Positions 38,665 through 50,072 of a stretch of 64,000 nt of DNA are shown here, piece after piece (position 1 is the stretch's first letter; each line of letters starts with the position of its first letter). Source of the stretch: Phascolomyces articulosus (taxonomy: Eukaryota > Mucoromycota > Mucoromycetes > Mucorales > Lichtheimiaceae). The stretch is taken from assembly GCA_025677815.1 (NCBI GenBank), contig JAIXMP010000012.1, forward strand, positions 248,001 to 312,000. Direction: 5' to 3'. The notes beneath the pieces are model-generated. The model had not been told where the DNA came from. It ran no database searches and saw only the letters and a program-made list of their open reading frames with translations. A program made the position numbers and the translations under genes.

Positions 38665-40255
38665 AATAGTATATTATTATTATTGACTATATCAAACTCG
38701 CATACAGGTTCAAAAAAAAAAAGAGAAAGAGAGAGAGAGGATGACAGAGAAGGACCTGGTCCCTCTTTTTTTTATTTCTCTGACGTTAAGGGTTTTTGTT
38801 TGAATGACTTTTTCGCTCACATGTCCACAAAAGGATCATTGTTATTATTTGTCTTGTGTGGGTCACTTTTCTATACGTGTTAGATAAAATATGCAGATCG
38901 TGTGCCACAAAAAAAATAGGTAACCTCGTATCTTACTCCGCATAATCATACAGTATATATGATGGCGCACCCTCCCCCTCTCTTCCCCCATCATTTTTTT
39001 TTAAAAAAAAAGTCAATGATGCTAAAGAGAGAGAATATGAATAGAATTATTATTAATAGTTTAAATATATTATTTATTGCCATTGCTTATGTAGATAAAG
39101 GGTATATAGCATGTATAAACGATCAATCATATTCGGACGACGATGACCAATTTTTCGGTTTTCTATATATATCAATGACCAATATTCAAAGTTTGATTAT
39201 TCACATAATGTTCTTTTGATTTGATTCATCCAGAATGATGTATTTTTAACATTTGTTTGAATTGGTAATATATATCCACAATGACTCTATGAACAACATC
39301 ACATTTATCACTCTCTGGATAAGACATTTCTGACTATGTACAAAGTGATGATAACTAAAGAATAATAACGAGTTTTTTTTTCTTTTCAAAAATTGAATAC
39401 TTCAAAATAGATTTCTTTTGATGGTTAGGTTTATATTTTATATAAGAAGAACTACAACGTCGTTATTCTCATGTTTAACAACATCATCATGTAAACCCCA
39501 AAAATACATCATTATTTTCTTTTTATGGCATCATCTTTTAAAATATATGAAAGGTCACAAGAATTTTTATAATGCTATATACTAAGCCTATTTTATATCT
39601 GTCACAATATAAAATATGTCAGATGCGGTGGATTTGTGCACATGTCTATATATATATACGGTGTCCCTTTTTTCTAATACATTCATCCGCTGGTGCTGAT
39701 AATAGCAGCTGCTCTAAATATTCAATAAAGAATTATAGTAGATACTAGTATTTCCTACAAGACAAAGCCACATGAGGAGAAGGATTCATTCATACCTGTA
39801 TCCAATGAATAAACTGTGTACTTGAATTAAGATAAAAAAGATGCATATATAATTGTAAATAGCTTCAAAAAAAAATGTACAGAGTTTCCAAAAAGTACCT
39901 AAGAAAACACGACGACGCGAACATATATAATACTTTCCTTTTCTCTTCCGAGTTGTAAAGCACTCATTATTTTCAATCATATATACAAGTAGAATAAAAA
40001 TATTCTTTTATTATTTTACTTAGAGCTTTTTGATTGAATTGAAACTATCTTCTTTTTATTCTAATATAGTTCGTTCGACCATATATGATGTTTTTTTTAT
40101 CTAAGTCAAACCATTTTGTAGGCTTATGGATGATACGTTTGAAATGCTGGTTTTTATTTTACGTCTAAATTGAACACTTTGTCCTTGGTGGACATTTTTG
40201 TTCAAGACAGATAAAGGAAGATATAAGCATATGAAAATCCTGCGCTCATAAGCAG
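38665..40255. other. Intergenic, no gene recognised
   Basis: PLD upstream region with a GAGAGA run near 38716-38738, then AT-rich DNA without a supported ORF. It marks the transition into the transposon-rich segment. Confidence 0.5.
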
Positions 40256-40259
40256 GGAA

Positions 40260-41950
40260 AAAGTTAAGAGAGGAATGTTAAAGGTAAACATAACCAACTG
40301 GGTTTGGAATTTCTGCGTATACAAATCTATCATTGTCGGTTGGTGTATGAGAACGGTCTTGGTTGTTTAAAATGAGTAAATATGTACATGAGGTAATCCA
40401 CGTTTTTGAAATTCCACGGTTGCAATATATCCTTCAACCCTTCCAAAACATTTCGATTCCTTAATATGATGTAATAACTCGGTAACTTTCATATTAAAAG
40501 CGCAAGAACAAATATCAGGTCGATCGTATGCCTTTTGATGAGGAAGAAGCTCAGTGACAATTTCGGGCCATTTTGGGTTACACGTAAAGGTGATGAAAAG
40601 GGTTGAATTTCCTCTTTGACGAATAATAGCAAGACCGTCTTGAAGCATTTGTTTCATGTAGCGTAGACCACCTGTAAAAGAGGAAGGCAGAATAATGGAT
40701 CGACCAACTTGTCTAGGATCTACAGCATCACCAACACCACTATACAATTCTGAACGGAGATCCTGTTGATATGTTGTAATGTAGCGCAAACGTGAACTTT
40801 CGATACGTGCATAATTATCGACAACCAACTGTTGAGACAACCGACCAAAATGATGATGGAAGGTATCACCACAAATCATCAGCATATAAGCACAGAAATC
40901 GAGCAAAGTGACATTGGATGACTGGTTATCTGCTGATTCATATCTCATTCCATTAAACCATCCATTTTCACCAAAAGGAAACATAAGGACATAGTGGAGT
41001 GACATGTAGGAAGGATGGAGGGAGCTGATTTCACGTATTCCTTCTGTACGGTCATTAATCACAATATCATGGGGTGTCGTAGATCCATCAATCATACTTT
41101 CGACCACCATTGCTGCTGCTTCAGGATATGATTGTTGAACATAACGACGTCCCATTCCCCTTGCTGCACGAATAACAACATTGACAGATCCAAAAGGACG
41201 ATCACTATATGTTTCGGCAGCTGTCATAAGTGTTGTTACAAATGGATTGTGATTTTCAATTACTTGTTGTAATATAGTAATTGTATCTTGGTTCAATCCA
41301 GAACGCAAAGAAGCTCTTCTGGTCAATTGGTCTTGTGTATCCGCAAAATATATTTGAGCAATTTGATCCTGAGCATGTTCAGTTGCTCTCTAGGAACCAA
41401 GACAATGGAACATGGTACCGTTAACTCTGAATGTAGACACGCCATTTGATCCATTTGCCAGATTACGATACCAATTAGCACGAATAGAAGCAAATGCAAA
41501 AAGATTATTATAAGCTCTAATATTTGTATGGAAACCAGCAGCTACCGTATTGGATGGATCATGATTTGTCAATAATTCACGTAATGGAGCAGGTGGGGCG
41601 CAAGGAAGAGGAAGACGTATTTTCCCTCGTGCGCAACAAATAACCAAACCGAGGATTCAAAACAGAAGAAGTTTTTACACGTTCATCTATCCACATTCAA
41701 GTATGATAAAAAATACAAATAACATCCATCCGAGGAAAAATATGACGACGGTAGGTATTGCCCGTGCAAAGCTGGTATTTGGACCAAAAATATGTTCAGG
41801 AACAAAAGGAACAGTACAGGCAATTTTAAATTGAGGACCATGTTCTGATTCATTGTTTCGATTGAAAGGGCAGGCACAATTATTAGAATGAAAATGTGAT
41901 CGAACAGCAATCGATTACAAGTACCTCTTGAGAACTCGTCAGAAAAAAAA
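40260..41950 (-). pseudogene. Helitron Rep/helicase-like protein, degenerate fragment
   Basis: A frame running from 41647 to 40367 matches the Helitron helicase-like N-terminal (Rep) domain: FHTNIRAYNNLFAFAS, then DIVINDRTEGIREISSLHPSY, YVLMFPFGENGW, SFTGGLRYMKQMLQDGLAI, LFITFTCNPKWPEI, and GLPHVHI, the HUH motif of the rolling-circle nuclease. Breaks: TAG at 41390-41392 inside the frame, and a one-nucleotide frameshift just after the HUH motif, beyond which the next frame continues as SHTPTDNDRFVYAEIPNP to about 40270. Upstream to about 41950, a Cys-bearing segment in shifted frames continues the N-terminal part. The second half of Rep (Tyr motif) and the helicase are absent, and no Helitron 3' hairpin was seen. 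Dead copy. Confidence 0.85.
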
Positions 41951-42284
41951 TATTAGTTATATAGTTTAGACCGAAAAAAAAAGTGAAACCAAATATAAGC
42001 AATAAGCAAAAAAATAATAGAACTGAAGTAGAAAAGGAGGCATAGCCACAAAAATTTCCTTATTTGTCCAGTAACTTGTAAGTACTGATTCATTTTTAAT
42101 AGAAGACTACTTTTTATTCAAATGATAAACAAATCAAGTGTTTGCTACTTGTTACTTAATTATCTAATCTACACTTATTCACTGTCATTATCTCTTTGTC
42201 TTCTTTGATAGTATAACAGAAGGTAATACTATGTTTATTAAGATATTTACATTTGTTTGCTTGTAAATAAAAAAGATAAATACT
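41951..42284. other. Spacer between Helitron remnant and HET gene
   Basis: AT-rich, contains 3' sequence of the HET gene. Nothing else is seen. Confidence 0.5.
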
Positions 42285-44030
42285 CTATTGAATAATAAAC
42301 TCTTTAGCTTCACTATGGATATCATCTCCAAAAATCGAGTTTAATATTTCATCTGGGTCATCCGAAATAAAATCCTTGTTCAACGTACTCCCAAGAAAAT
42401 AAATACCAATGGCCTTGTACCGTTCTTTTGTGCCATTTGCATCATCCACACATTTCTTGATAACAGGGAGGAGATAGTCATGTGTATAACCATCAGAAAG
42501 GTATAATACTGGTGATTCCTTTACCTTGTTAATAAGTAAACCATAGGATTTGAGCAAAATAGGCAAAATGATGCATTCGTCACAATCTTCAGTCAATGCG
42601 AGTGGTCTTGCATGCATGACAGAAGCATCTTGTGGTTGATAATAATGAGTGGCGTAATGGCCTAAAGTAATTAGCATTCTAACTGCCCAATCTATTAAAG
42701 CATGATCCTCTTCAACTGTATTGGATGCACCTTTCGCTTCCCATCGCTTTTCAAACTTTTCAAACTCTTCATCCCATTGATCTTTGTCGTGAAATAACGG
42801 TGAAAAGCATCCAAATTCATACGGTAAAACTGATAATGTCTTGTAATATTTGGTTGAAATGTGAAGAAGCATGTCATCACAGATAGAATGCTGGTGTTGA
42901 AGCCATGTGGTTATGGTGGTAATATGCTTATTGAGATGCAAGCCAGAAACACCAGTCCATGACGGTAGATTATGATTCTTCATTGTATTGACACGAAATT
43001 CCTCACCATTGTTAAAGGAGTTCGGACCAAAAGAAAGAATGGATAGGTTATGTGTTGCAATGGTCCGATAAAAGTGATGGAAGGTTGTTTTAATATCGGT
43101 TTTATAGTTGATTTTCATATTTTTAAACATATCAGGAAAAATGTTGACCAAAGAAAAAATTTTGTCATGTTCCTTTGAACTCGTTCGAAAATGGGCTTCG
43201 TTGAGTGCTTGATTGACACTTCCTCCTCCTTGCTGTTGATTAGCAAAATCAAGCATCTTACCTGAAAAAGCATCATTTGTGGTAGGTATGTCGCATGTAT
43301 GAAAACTATGTTGCCAGAAATGAGTGTCTGTCCCAATCACTAATATACGTTTTGATGACATTGTTTCTTCTAATGTCCAACTTCGTTTCCACCAAAGTGA
43401 TTTTTGTACTATATCAAACCAAGTTATGGTGCTTGCTCCTATGTTGTCATACACTGGGTTGGTGGTATCAAAATCTTTTGGATCATAAATATGGACTTCA
43501 GGTACCATTGCCACAGTATAACACGCATTACTGTAGATTTTATGCATTTGTTTGATTTCTCGTAGTTTGACTTCATGGTCCGATTGATCAATGCATACTT
43601 TATCGTACCACAAATATTCGATTTCGAAATCTTTACATATTTGTTGAAGAAGCTCTTTGTATGTCACATGTTTTATAGTAGCCATGCTCCTGGTGGATGG
43701 TAAAAACTGGACTTCGTACTTTTCTTCTTCCGTAAGTGTCATGGTGGTAAGGTCACCTTTGTTCATATCATATCCTTCAACAATACAATGTCTACCGTTG
43801 TCGATGCAGTCATATTCACCGTTTTCTTTTTGTACAACATCTCCGGATTGTTCCCAAACATAAGAGAGAGCACAATAACCAGTTTTTACTTGTTTGCCTG
43901 GGACTTTCTCCCAATCTGAAACATGAATGAGGTATGTAGGTCGATATTCTCCTGCAGCGGCATCACGTCGATATTGTGTACTATCCACTGGATCCAATGA
44001 TCTTTGGTTGCGGCAATAGGTAATGTACAT
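42285..44030 (-). CDS. HET-domain protein (heterokaryon incompatibility type), intact
   Basis: A single uninterrupted exon of 581 residues. The HET domain is recognised by YCALSYVWEQSGD (52-64), YLWYDKVCIDQSD (139-151), KIYSNACYTVAMVP (164-177) and WWKRSWTLEE (213-222), in the usual order and spacing. The C-terminal 350 residues have no recognised domain (no ankyrin, WD40 or NACHT). In ascomycetes HET domains trigger cell death after non-self recognition between fusing hyphae; in this lineage the role is unproven. The acidic stretch near residue 530 and the absence of any membrane segment suggest a cytosolic protein. It is the only intact ORF inside the transposon remnants and has no introns, unlike every other conserved gene here. 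Confidence 0.85.
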   Translation of the reverse strand: MYITYCRNQRSLDPVDSTQYRRDAAAGEYRPTYLIHVSDWEKVPGKQVKTGYCALSYVWEQSGDVVQKENGEYDCIDNGRHCIVEGYDMNKGDLTTMTLTEEEKYEVQFLPSTRSMATIKHVTYKELLQQICKDFEIEYLWYDKVCIDQSDHEVKLREIKQMHKIYSNACYTVAMVPEVHIYDPKDFDTTNPVYDNIGASTITWFDIVQKSLWWKRSWTLEETMSSKRILVIGTDTHFWQHSFHTCDIPTTNDAFSGKMLDFANQQQGGGSVNQALNEAHFRTSSKEHDKIFSLVNIFPDMFKNMKINYKTDIKTTFHHFYRTIATHNLSILSFGPNSFNNGEEFRVNTMKNHNLPSWTGVSGLHLNKHITTITTWLQHQHSICDDMLLHISTKYYKTLSVLPYEFGCFSPLFHDKDQWDEEFEKFEKRWEAKGASNTVEEDHALIDWAVRMLITLGHYATHYYQPQDASVMHARPLALTEDCDECIILPILLKSYGLLINKVKESPVLYLSDGYTHDYLLPVIKKCVDDANGTKERYKAIGIYFLGSTLNKDFISDDPDEILNSIFGDDIHSEAKEFIIQ

Positions 44031-44575
44031 ATTTCTTTTTGAAAATTTTCATGTTTTATGATAAAGAAAAAAGTTAAGAATATTGCCTAAGAGAATAATT
44101 TGGTAATGATTACCTTGTTTTCGCTGTTTACTCGATGTTGTTTCGCGATATACAAAAGGTTTGCTTGATGAAGAATAAGAAAAAGATGTTGATAATGGAG
44201 GGCAAAAATATAAAGAGAAAAGAAAGATCGATAAGAAGAATGAGTGAGGGGAAATGATTAATGGCTAAGCCAAAGTAGCATTTTTTTGATTGTTGTGTAA
44301 TGTTTTACATGAAAAAAAGAGGTTTCTATTTTATAAAATAAATAACTCGCTTCGCTCGAATTAATGAGCCCCTCCGCTTCGCTTCGTGTCACTTAACAGG
44401 TTCGCGCTGTAGGGGGTATTTCCTTTTTTGTAAGAGGACAAACGTAAGTCGTAAAAACCCAGTGATTTTAATAATATAGATATAAAATAATTTTATTAAT
44501 TAATAATATAAAGCATTTGTTTTGTCATGAAGTAGCAATGGAAGATTCTATTATTTCGATTATTTTATTTCAATA
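44031..44575. other. Spacer with CTTCGCTTCG-type segment
   Basis: The upstream region of the HET gene. At 44343-44425 a GC-richer patch holds CTCGCTTCGCTCGA and CCGCTTCGCTTCG followed by GGTTCGCGCTGTAGG, standing out from AT-rich surroundings. It may be an element end, but no partner copy is in the window. Confidence 0.4.
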
Positions 44576-45840
44576 ATGAGCCGACGAAACCTAAGCGTAT
44601 CATCAACAAAAGCAACAAAACGAACCCGTCATTACACACCAAATGAAGATGATATCGAGCTGCTTACTGATCCATACGTAACAAATAGAGAGAAGATTTA
44701 TCCTCGATAGACTCTTGTTTCAACACAGGATCAGCTCACTAACTACTCTTCCATCCTTACATTTAACAATAAAAGTAAACGTCTACGATCAGAAAATAAT
44801 ACAGGTATTTATAAATATATCGTTATTTAGCTACTTTCAGATTCAATCAGTATTTTATAGTGATAAATAGCCCATTGTAATATTATTAAAAGGGAATGAT
44901 TTGCTGCGTAATACTCAAAACGACAACGAAGATTTTGGGAGTATTGAGGAAAATGATCCTGGTAATAACAGTACCAAAAATGCTGATGAATCTCCATTTG
45001 GTGTTTTTTCTTTGAATGATGAATCCATTCAAAAGGCAAAAAGTACACGTCAGGAGAGACTTGGCAAACTTGATAAAGCATGGGCAGACGGTTTTGATAA
45101 AATGATAGAAGAGTATATGAAAAATCTGGGTCGGCATGGCATACCTCGCTACAGCGAAACACATTTGTTTGATGATAGTTGTAACTGTGTTACAAAGCGA
45201 GCAAAACATGTGCTATGTGTTTATTTGACGGGTATATTGTTCACTTTTCTTAATGCCTGTACATTTACAATTAAAATTAATTAGCATAATACCATGACAT
45301 AATTTATATATAATCAATAGGCATAAAAATGATCAAAGTTGATTTTTGTAATTGTCGAAAAGACCTATTAACTCTTATTAGACATCATCTTTTTCCTGCA
45401 TCACCTACCCTCCCAGCAACAACTTTTCATTTCACTTACCTTGAATTTTTTGCGCTATTGCAAACAGAAGGTCATTTGCCAGTTCAGGCTTTTTGCAGTT
45501 GCTACTGCTACGGCGCATAAAAATAAGGTAAATACATCAGTTAGTAAATGACATCTCTAAGCAAAAAATATATTAAAATAATGAATTAATATTACATGGA
45601 TTGAATATGTGGTATTGTTGCATGTTATACCATTAATGGTTATTAACTTTTTTATATCATCTGTTATTTAATATATATTATTATACTTTGATAAGTATAC
45701 GAAGCGTATACGTAAATCACTTGAAAATACATACTATCCCTTTCTCGATGCAAAGAATAATTGAAAAAAAAGCTAACAGGTGGATTAAAAGATCCATCTT
45801 GGGTTAATATGGATGGTTGTCTTGCTTGTCCAACGGTATT
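44576..45840 (+). pseudogene. KDZ-superfamily transposase, 5' fragment
   Basis: Exons near 44576-44801, 44892-45231, 45321-45535 and 45780-45835 read in the style of Kyakuja-Dileera-Zisupton transposases. After a basic/Ser-rich start come a Lys/Glu region (KSTRQERLGKLDKAWADGF) and KVDFCNCRKDLLTLIRHHLFPASP. This Cys cluster with an LFPASP turn is followed by FHFTYLEFFALLQTEGHLPVQAF. The last short exon encodes DPSWVNMDGCLACP, like the C-x-A-C-P core. TAG at 44708-44710 interrupts the first exon, and the frame is lost after 45515. The catalytic DDE part is missing, replaced by AT-rich DNA and the CGGAT repeats. The family call rests on motif memory and is moderate. Confidence 0.55.
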
Positions 45841-45880
45841 ATACTAATTAGATATATTTTTTTGATCTACACTTTTTTTC

Positions 45881-46862
45881 ACAGATCGGATTGGATCGGA
45901 GTAATATCCGAATCCGATCCGAAAGTTCGGATACAGATATTGGATACCATTCGGATATCGGATCGAATAACTGATGTTTATAGGTAAAAATGCTTTTTTT
46001 TAAATAAAAAACACTGATTAGTTCTGATTTCTACCTTATTAATAGATATTCTGAAAGAAACATCTGAAAGTAAAATATAAAAAGGAATATATTATGATTA
46101 TATTATATAAAAAATATGATGCTGATTTACTGATGAATGACAGAAAGGATGAATTTAAAAGGGAGTAGATCTAAAAAAAATCCGAAGAGCGAAAATCATA
46201 TACATACTACATCTATTTTTTGACACTTTTCTTTTAACAAGTCTTTTTATTTTCCTCCAACAACGTAACATGTCACCGAACATATTTTTCTAAATCAAAC
46301 ACATTCAGAAGAAGCAGAAACAATGATATTATTTAAAAAAAAAACCTAATTCGACGATCCCTATAAGATCATTGTAATGTTCATTTATAATGGCGCTAAT
46401 TACCAATCTAAATTATCTGTGATGAGATTCATAATGTTGTCATCGGTGTTGTAAAGTTAAGCCATTTCTGTTTAAGTAGCAGTACTTATTATATCATTAC
46501 CAAATATCTTGTTTATATTAATAGTATAAAAAAAGGTAAAAGAGTATTTTTCAAAGTAGTAATATCCTTTTTATAATATGTCAGCATTATAGCTTACATT
46601 ACAGAAGAGCACCTTTACCAGTTTATCAACTGTTGTCACTATACTGGTACATGATCATTTTCATAAGTATAATAATGTTGCTCTAATAATACTATGATTG
46701 TAAATTATTATATTACATTTTGATGAAAAGTATAATTACTATATGTTATAACAGGTATATTTATTATAAAAAAATATCTGTTATATCTTTTCACATATCA
46801 TAGATATAACAGATCGGATAGGGACCATATCCGAATCCGATTCGAGCATTCGGATACGGATA
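45881..46862. repeat. Pair of direct repeats made of CGGAT/ATCCG palindromes
   Basis: Copy 1 (45881-45940, extending to about 45965) and copy 2 (46809-46862) share ACAGATCGGAT, ATATCCGAATCCGAT and TTCGGATAC in the same order and orientation. Each is itself rich in inverted CGGAT/ATCCG pairs and could fold. They bound about 870 nt of AT-rich DNA without ORFs, which could be a short non-autonomous element or a solo-repeat structure inserted in the KDZ remnant. Confidence 0.6.
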
Positions 46863-46999
46863 AAACGGAAGATTGGTGTACGGACATATGAAAATCAGTA
46901 GCTAGCTGATAATGAATGACTATCAGAATAATCAGAAGATTAAAGTGTGGATGACACCGTTTATCAAGGCACATTCTATTCATTATCAGGATTTTACAA

Positions 47000-47831
47000 A
47001 GGAAGGAAAAGCCAAAACCTAACCTTGATGGTGCTGATTGGTATCAGCTCATGATCGAGATTCTAATGGTAATAATACTTTTTCTATCTTTATGTACAGT
47101 TTATGAACAAGAAAAAACGCTAAGTCATTAGTATTTGAATAAATGTTAGAATCGAAATGTAAACAGCTATACTGAAACCAAGTCTAGACCATTCAACAAA
47201 ACAACAACAACAAAGAACAACAGGACAGTGACCGAAGCACTTTAAAAGAGTTTACTAGTACGGACGAAAAATGAATGATGGTTTCAAATGGAGTCTTTCG
47301 ACTGGAAAAGTTGTTGAAGACGTTTTATACTCTTATGCTTCTAAATACTGTTATGAGGAGTAAGTAGTAGTATATACATCATACACAAATCATATATAGT
47401 ATAAAAAGGAAAAAACTTAATGTTATAGTGTTTCGCATAGCTTTAAATTTAACGTGGCATGTGGCACAATGCTCAATTCAAAATGTACTTCGCCTATTTC
47501 ATGCCAAATATTTTCCATTACATATCGTCTCAGACGGAAGCAGATATTACTCGTCGAGTATACATATTCATTGATACGATTTTTGATGATATCTACAATC
47601 TGAATTTACGAATGTATGTATTTCTAATTGGGGATGAAGGTTCTTAGTATTTATCAAGAAAGTCGTAGATCTGATATGCTATTCATATGCATCAAGGGTG
47701 AAGTGGGATGTATCGAAGTAGGAAAAAAAAATATAGCCGATAATGGAACAAAAGAGCAGAACAAACTTGGTTTGAAGGTTCCCAAAAATGCTGAAGGACC
47801 AGATATGGATATTGTCACATTTATATCCTGA
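47000..47831 (+). pseudogene. Remnant of a Mucorales-type repeat gene family
   Basis: Exon pieces at about 47002-47068 (KPKPNLDGADWYQLMIEILM), 47271-47359 (MNDGFKWSLSTGKVVEDVLYSYASKYCYEE) and from 47429 (DVSHSFKF) join across GTAATA/GTAAG introns. After about 47520 the frame shifts; a later frame continues to 47831 with a conserved-looking core (DMLFICIKGEVGCIEVG, NGTKEQNKLGLKVPK). The SGKVVED and ELGCIEVG-like motifs are, as I recall, typical of a large uncharacterised family repeated in Mucorales genomes. At least one frameshift and an internal stop make this copy non-functional. The function of the family is unknown. Confidence 0.5.
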
Positions 47832-48828
47832 AATCTTATGGATTCGTGTATATATAGACTTCAAGTTTCGTGCTGTTATAATGGATAATCCATCAACATA
47901 TGTTTGCCAGATTAATTAAACCAACCCATATTCTTTTTCGAATTGTTGTTAATTGACTTTGGCATGCTTCTCGGGATAGCCTCCCAAATCAAGCAGCTTA
48001 TATATTTCGCTGTTGAAAACTCTTGAAACACACAGGCCAATTACAAGTTATACTTATCCTTGTCTAATGTCACCCAAACTTAAAAAATCAGCAACAGATA
48101 TTTAGCACTTGTTCTCAAAAAAACCCTTTTTTCTTCTTATACCAATTCTTACGTTTTAGCTAGACCAAAAATTCAATCCATCATGTTTTTTTTTCATTTA
48201 CTGCCAACAACCTGTACATCTTCATAACAATGGACCTCCCGTTTTCTATTCTAACCCCTTTTGTACAAATTGTATAATATGTAGGGGTCTTGATTCCTAA
48301 AAGTCTGGAAGTTCGGAATTAAAAAAAAAAACTATAGAAATAACTGTTGAGTGCTCATTTAAATGTTTTTCTAAAAGTTTTTCAGCTTTCCCTTGTTTGT
48401 GCTACAACCATAGTACGCTTTACATAATGTATGTATAAAATCATGCAAAAAGTCATATAATATGGAATTTAGAATAAACACTTTTGTTAAAAAGTATCCT
48501 TCAAAGTGAGAGATATGGTTTGATTGTGAAACAGGTACCAACAATTAACAGAGGAAGGCTATTTTTTATTACTAGGTAATATATACATACTATTCGGTTG
48601 TAAAAGTAACCAACTTTGTGAATGGCTATGTGTTATGAGTTGTGATATCTGATATTTTTTATATATAGATTACTCTGAGACTTATGAAAAAAAATCTCTT
48701 TCACCTATTTCTTCATTAAAAAAAGTGTTAGTACTTACTCGTAAGTCATCCTTTTCATATGAGAGTAGTTACCATCAAATTTGTTGAATATAAATCTAAT
48801 TGTGCTAGAAAATAAAAACAAATAGATC
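47832..48828. other. Spacer between transposon remnants
   Basis: AT-rich with no supported ORF or repeat. It probably includes the left end of the Harbinger element, but no terminal inverted repeat could be matched. Confidence 0.4.
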
Positions 48829-49914
48829 ATGGCACCAAACACCACTGCTACTGCTTCAGTAAAGAAATATAAAAGTTGGAGTAAAGATGCACCAGGTAGT
48901 CAATTTACCAAAAGTTCCATCGAATTACTTGTCAAGCGGTTGACTGAACCGGGCAATTACAGTAAATACACTAGCAACACAAATCATCGTATTGGTGAAG
49001 CCTAAAGTAAAACATCCCATTGCAAAGAAATTGTAACATATTTCATGCGAAATGGTATTAATAATCGCACCCATAAGGACATTTATTCTCGGATTGACTA
49101 ACTAGTTGATAGTTTCAACGAGGCCAATGTCTTTCTGTTTGATACTAGTAGTGGTGTCGACGAAGAAGACGTCACACAAACAATAGAAAGAAGATCCACT
49201 ACACAGGATATGGTAAACGAAATGTATGCCAAAAACGAAAGCAATGAGGAAATTAAGGTGTCGATCGAAGGTAATTTTTTTTATAACAATGAAAGTGGAA
49301 GGTGATGTGTAAGACTGAGTACTTACACAACATGTATATTATATTAGACAAAGTACGAAGCATATGCAAGTACTATTTTGAACTTGAGCCAGTTATGCGA
49401 GATCGACCATCGATCCGTCCACCTGCTCCTATGTCCAGTGGTGATGGGTATCAGCATCGAAACACTTCTTTTTCCTTTCCAACAAGTTGACATTTTGGAT
49501 TCGAGTGAAGAAGAAGAAGCTTCTTCTGTCCATACTGCTCCTGCTCCCGCTCCTGCTCTTGCTACATCACCTCCTTTTTCCTTGGCAATCGGTCCTTCTG
49601 GAAAGTGAACTTTAAGCATTGCTCCTTCGGAAGAGGAAAAAAAAACAAAAAAGTCTCGAGTTGTAAAAAACTCTCTTGAACAAACCCTGTCTGATGCACT
49701 TGCACGAAAAGAAATGGCTCAGACAGAAAAGCTCAACATAATGAACAAGGAACTTGAGTTCAAAATGTCTATTGAAAATAGACGTATCGAACTTGAAGAA
49801 AGAAAGGCCAACAGAGAAGAACGTCACGCAAAAATTGATGTTCTCAAAAGCCTTTTAAATGAAGGTATCATCACCCATGATCAATTCATGGAAAGACTTG
49901 ATACTTTGTTATAA
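48829..49914 (+). pseudogene. PIF/Harbinger accessory ORF (Myb/SANT-like DNA-binding protein), degenerate
   Basis: It reads KYKSWSKDAPGSQFTKSSIELLVKRL, as in Myb/SANT-like partner proteins of Harbinger transposases, with in-frame stops at 49003-49005 and 49098-49100. It continues through an Asp/Glu and Pro/Ala linker to a C-terminal coiled segment (MSIENRRIELEERKANREER, then KIDVLKSLLNEGIITHDQFM). This tail lies intact in 49629-49914 and is the usual dimerising end of such proteins. It converges on the transposase ORF on the opposite strand, 158 nt away. Confidence 0.65.
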
Positions 49915-50072
49915 ATATATATATATATGTGTGTGTGTGTAATAAATTTTTTTGTATACACACTTTAATGCTTTTAAATATTTTAAACTTCTACTACGTA
50001 AATCTTTTACTGAGTGTTTTTATTTATTGAGAATGGGAGTAAATAGCCGTTTATTAATGATAGTAATAATAA

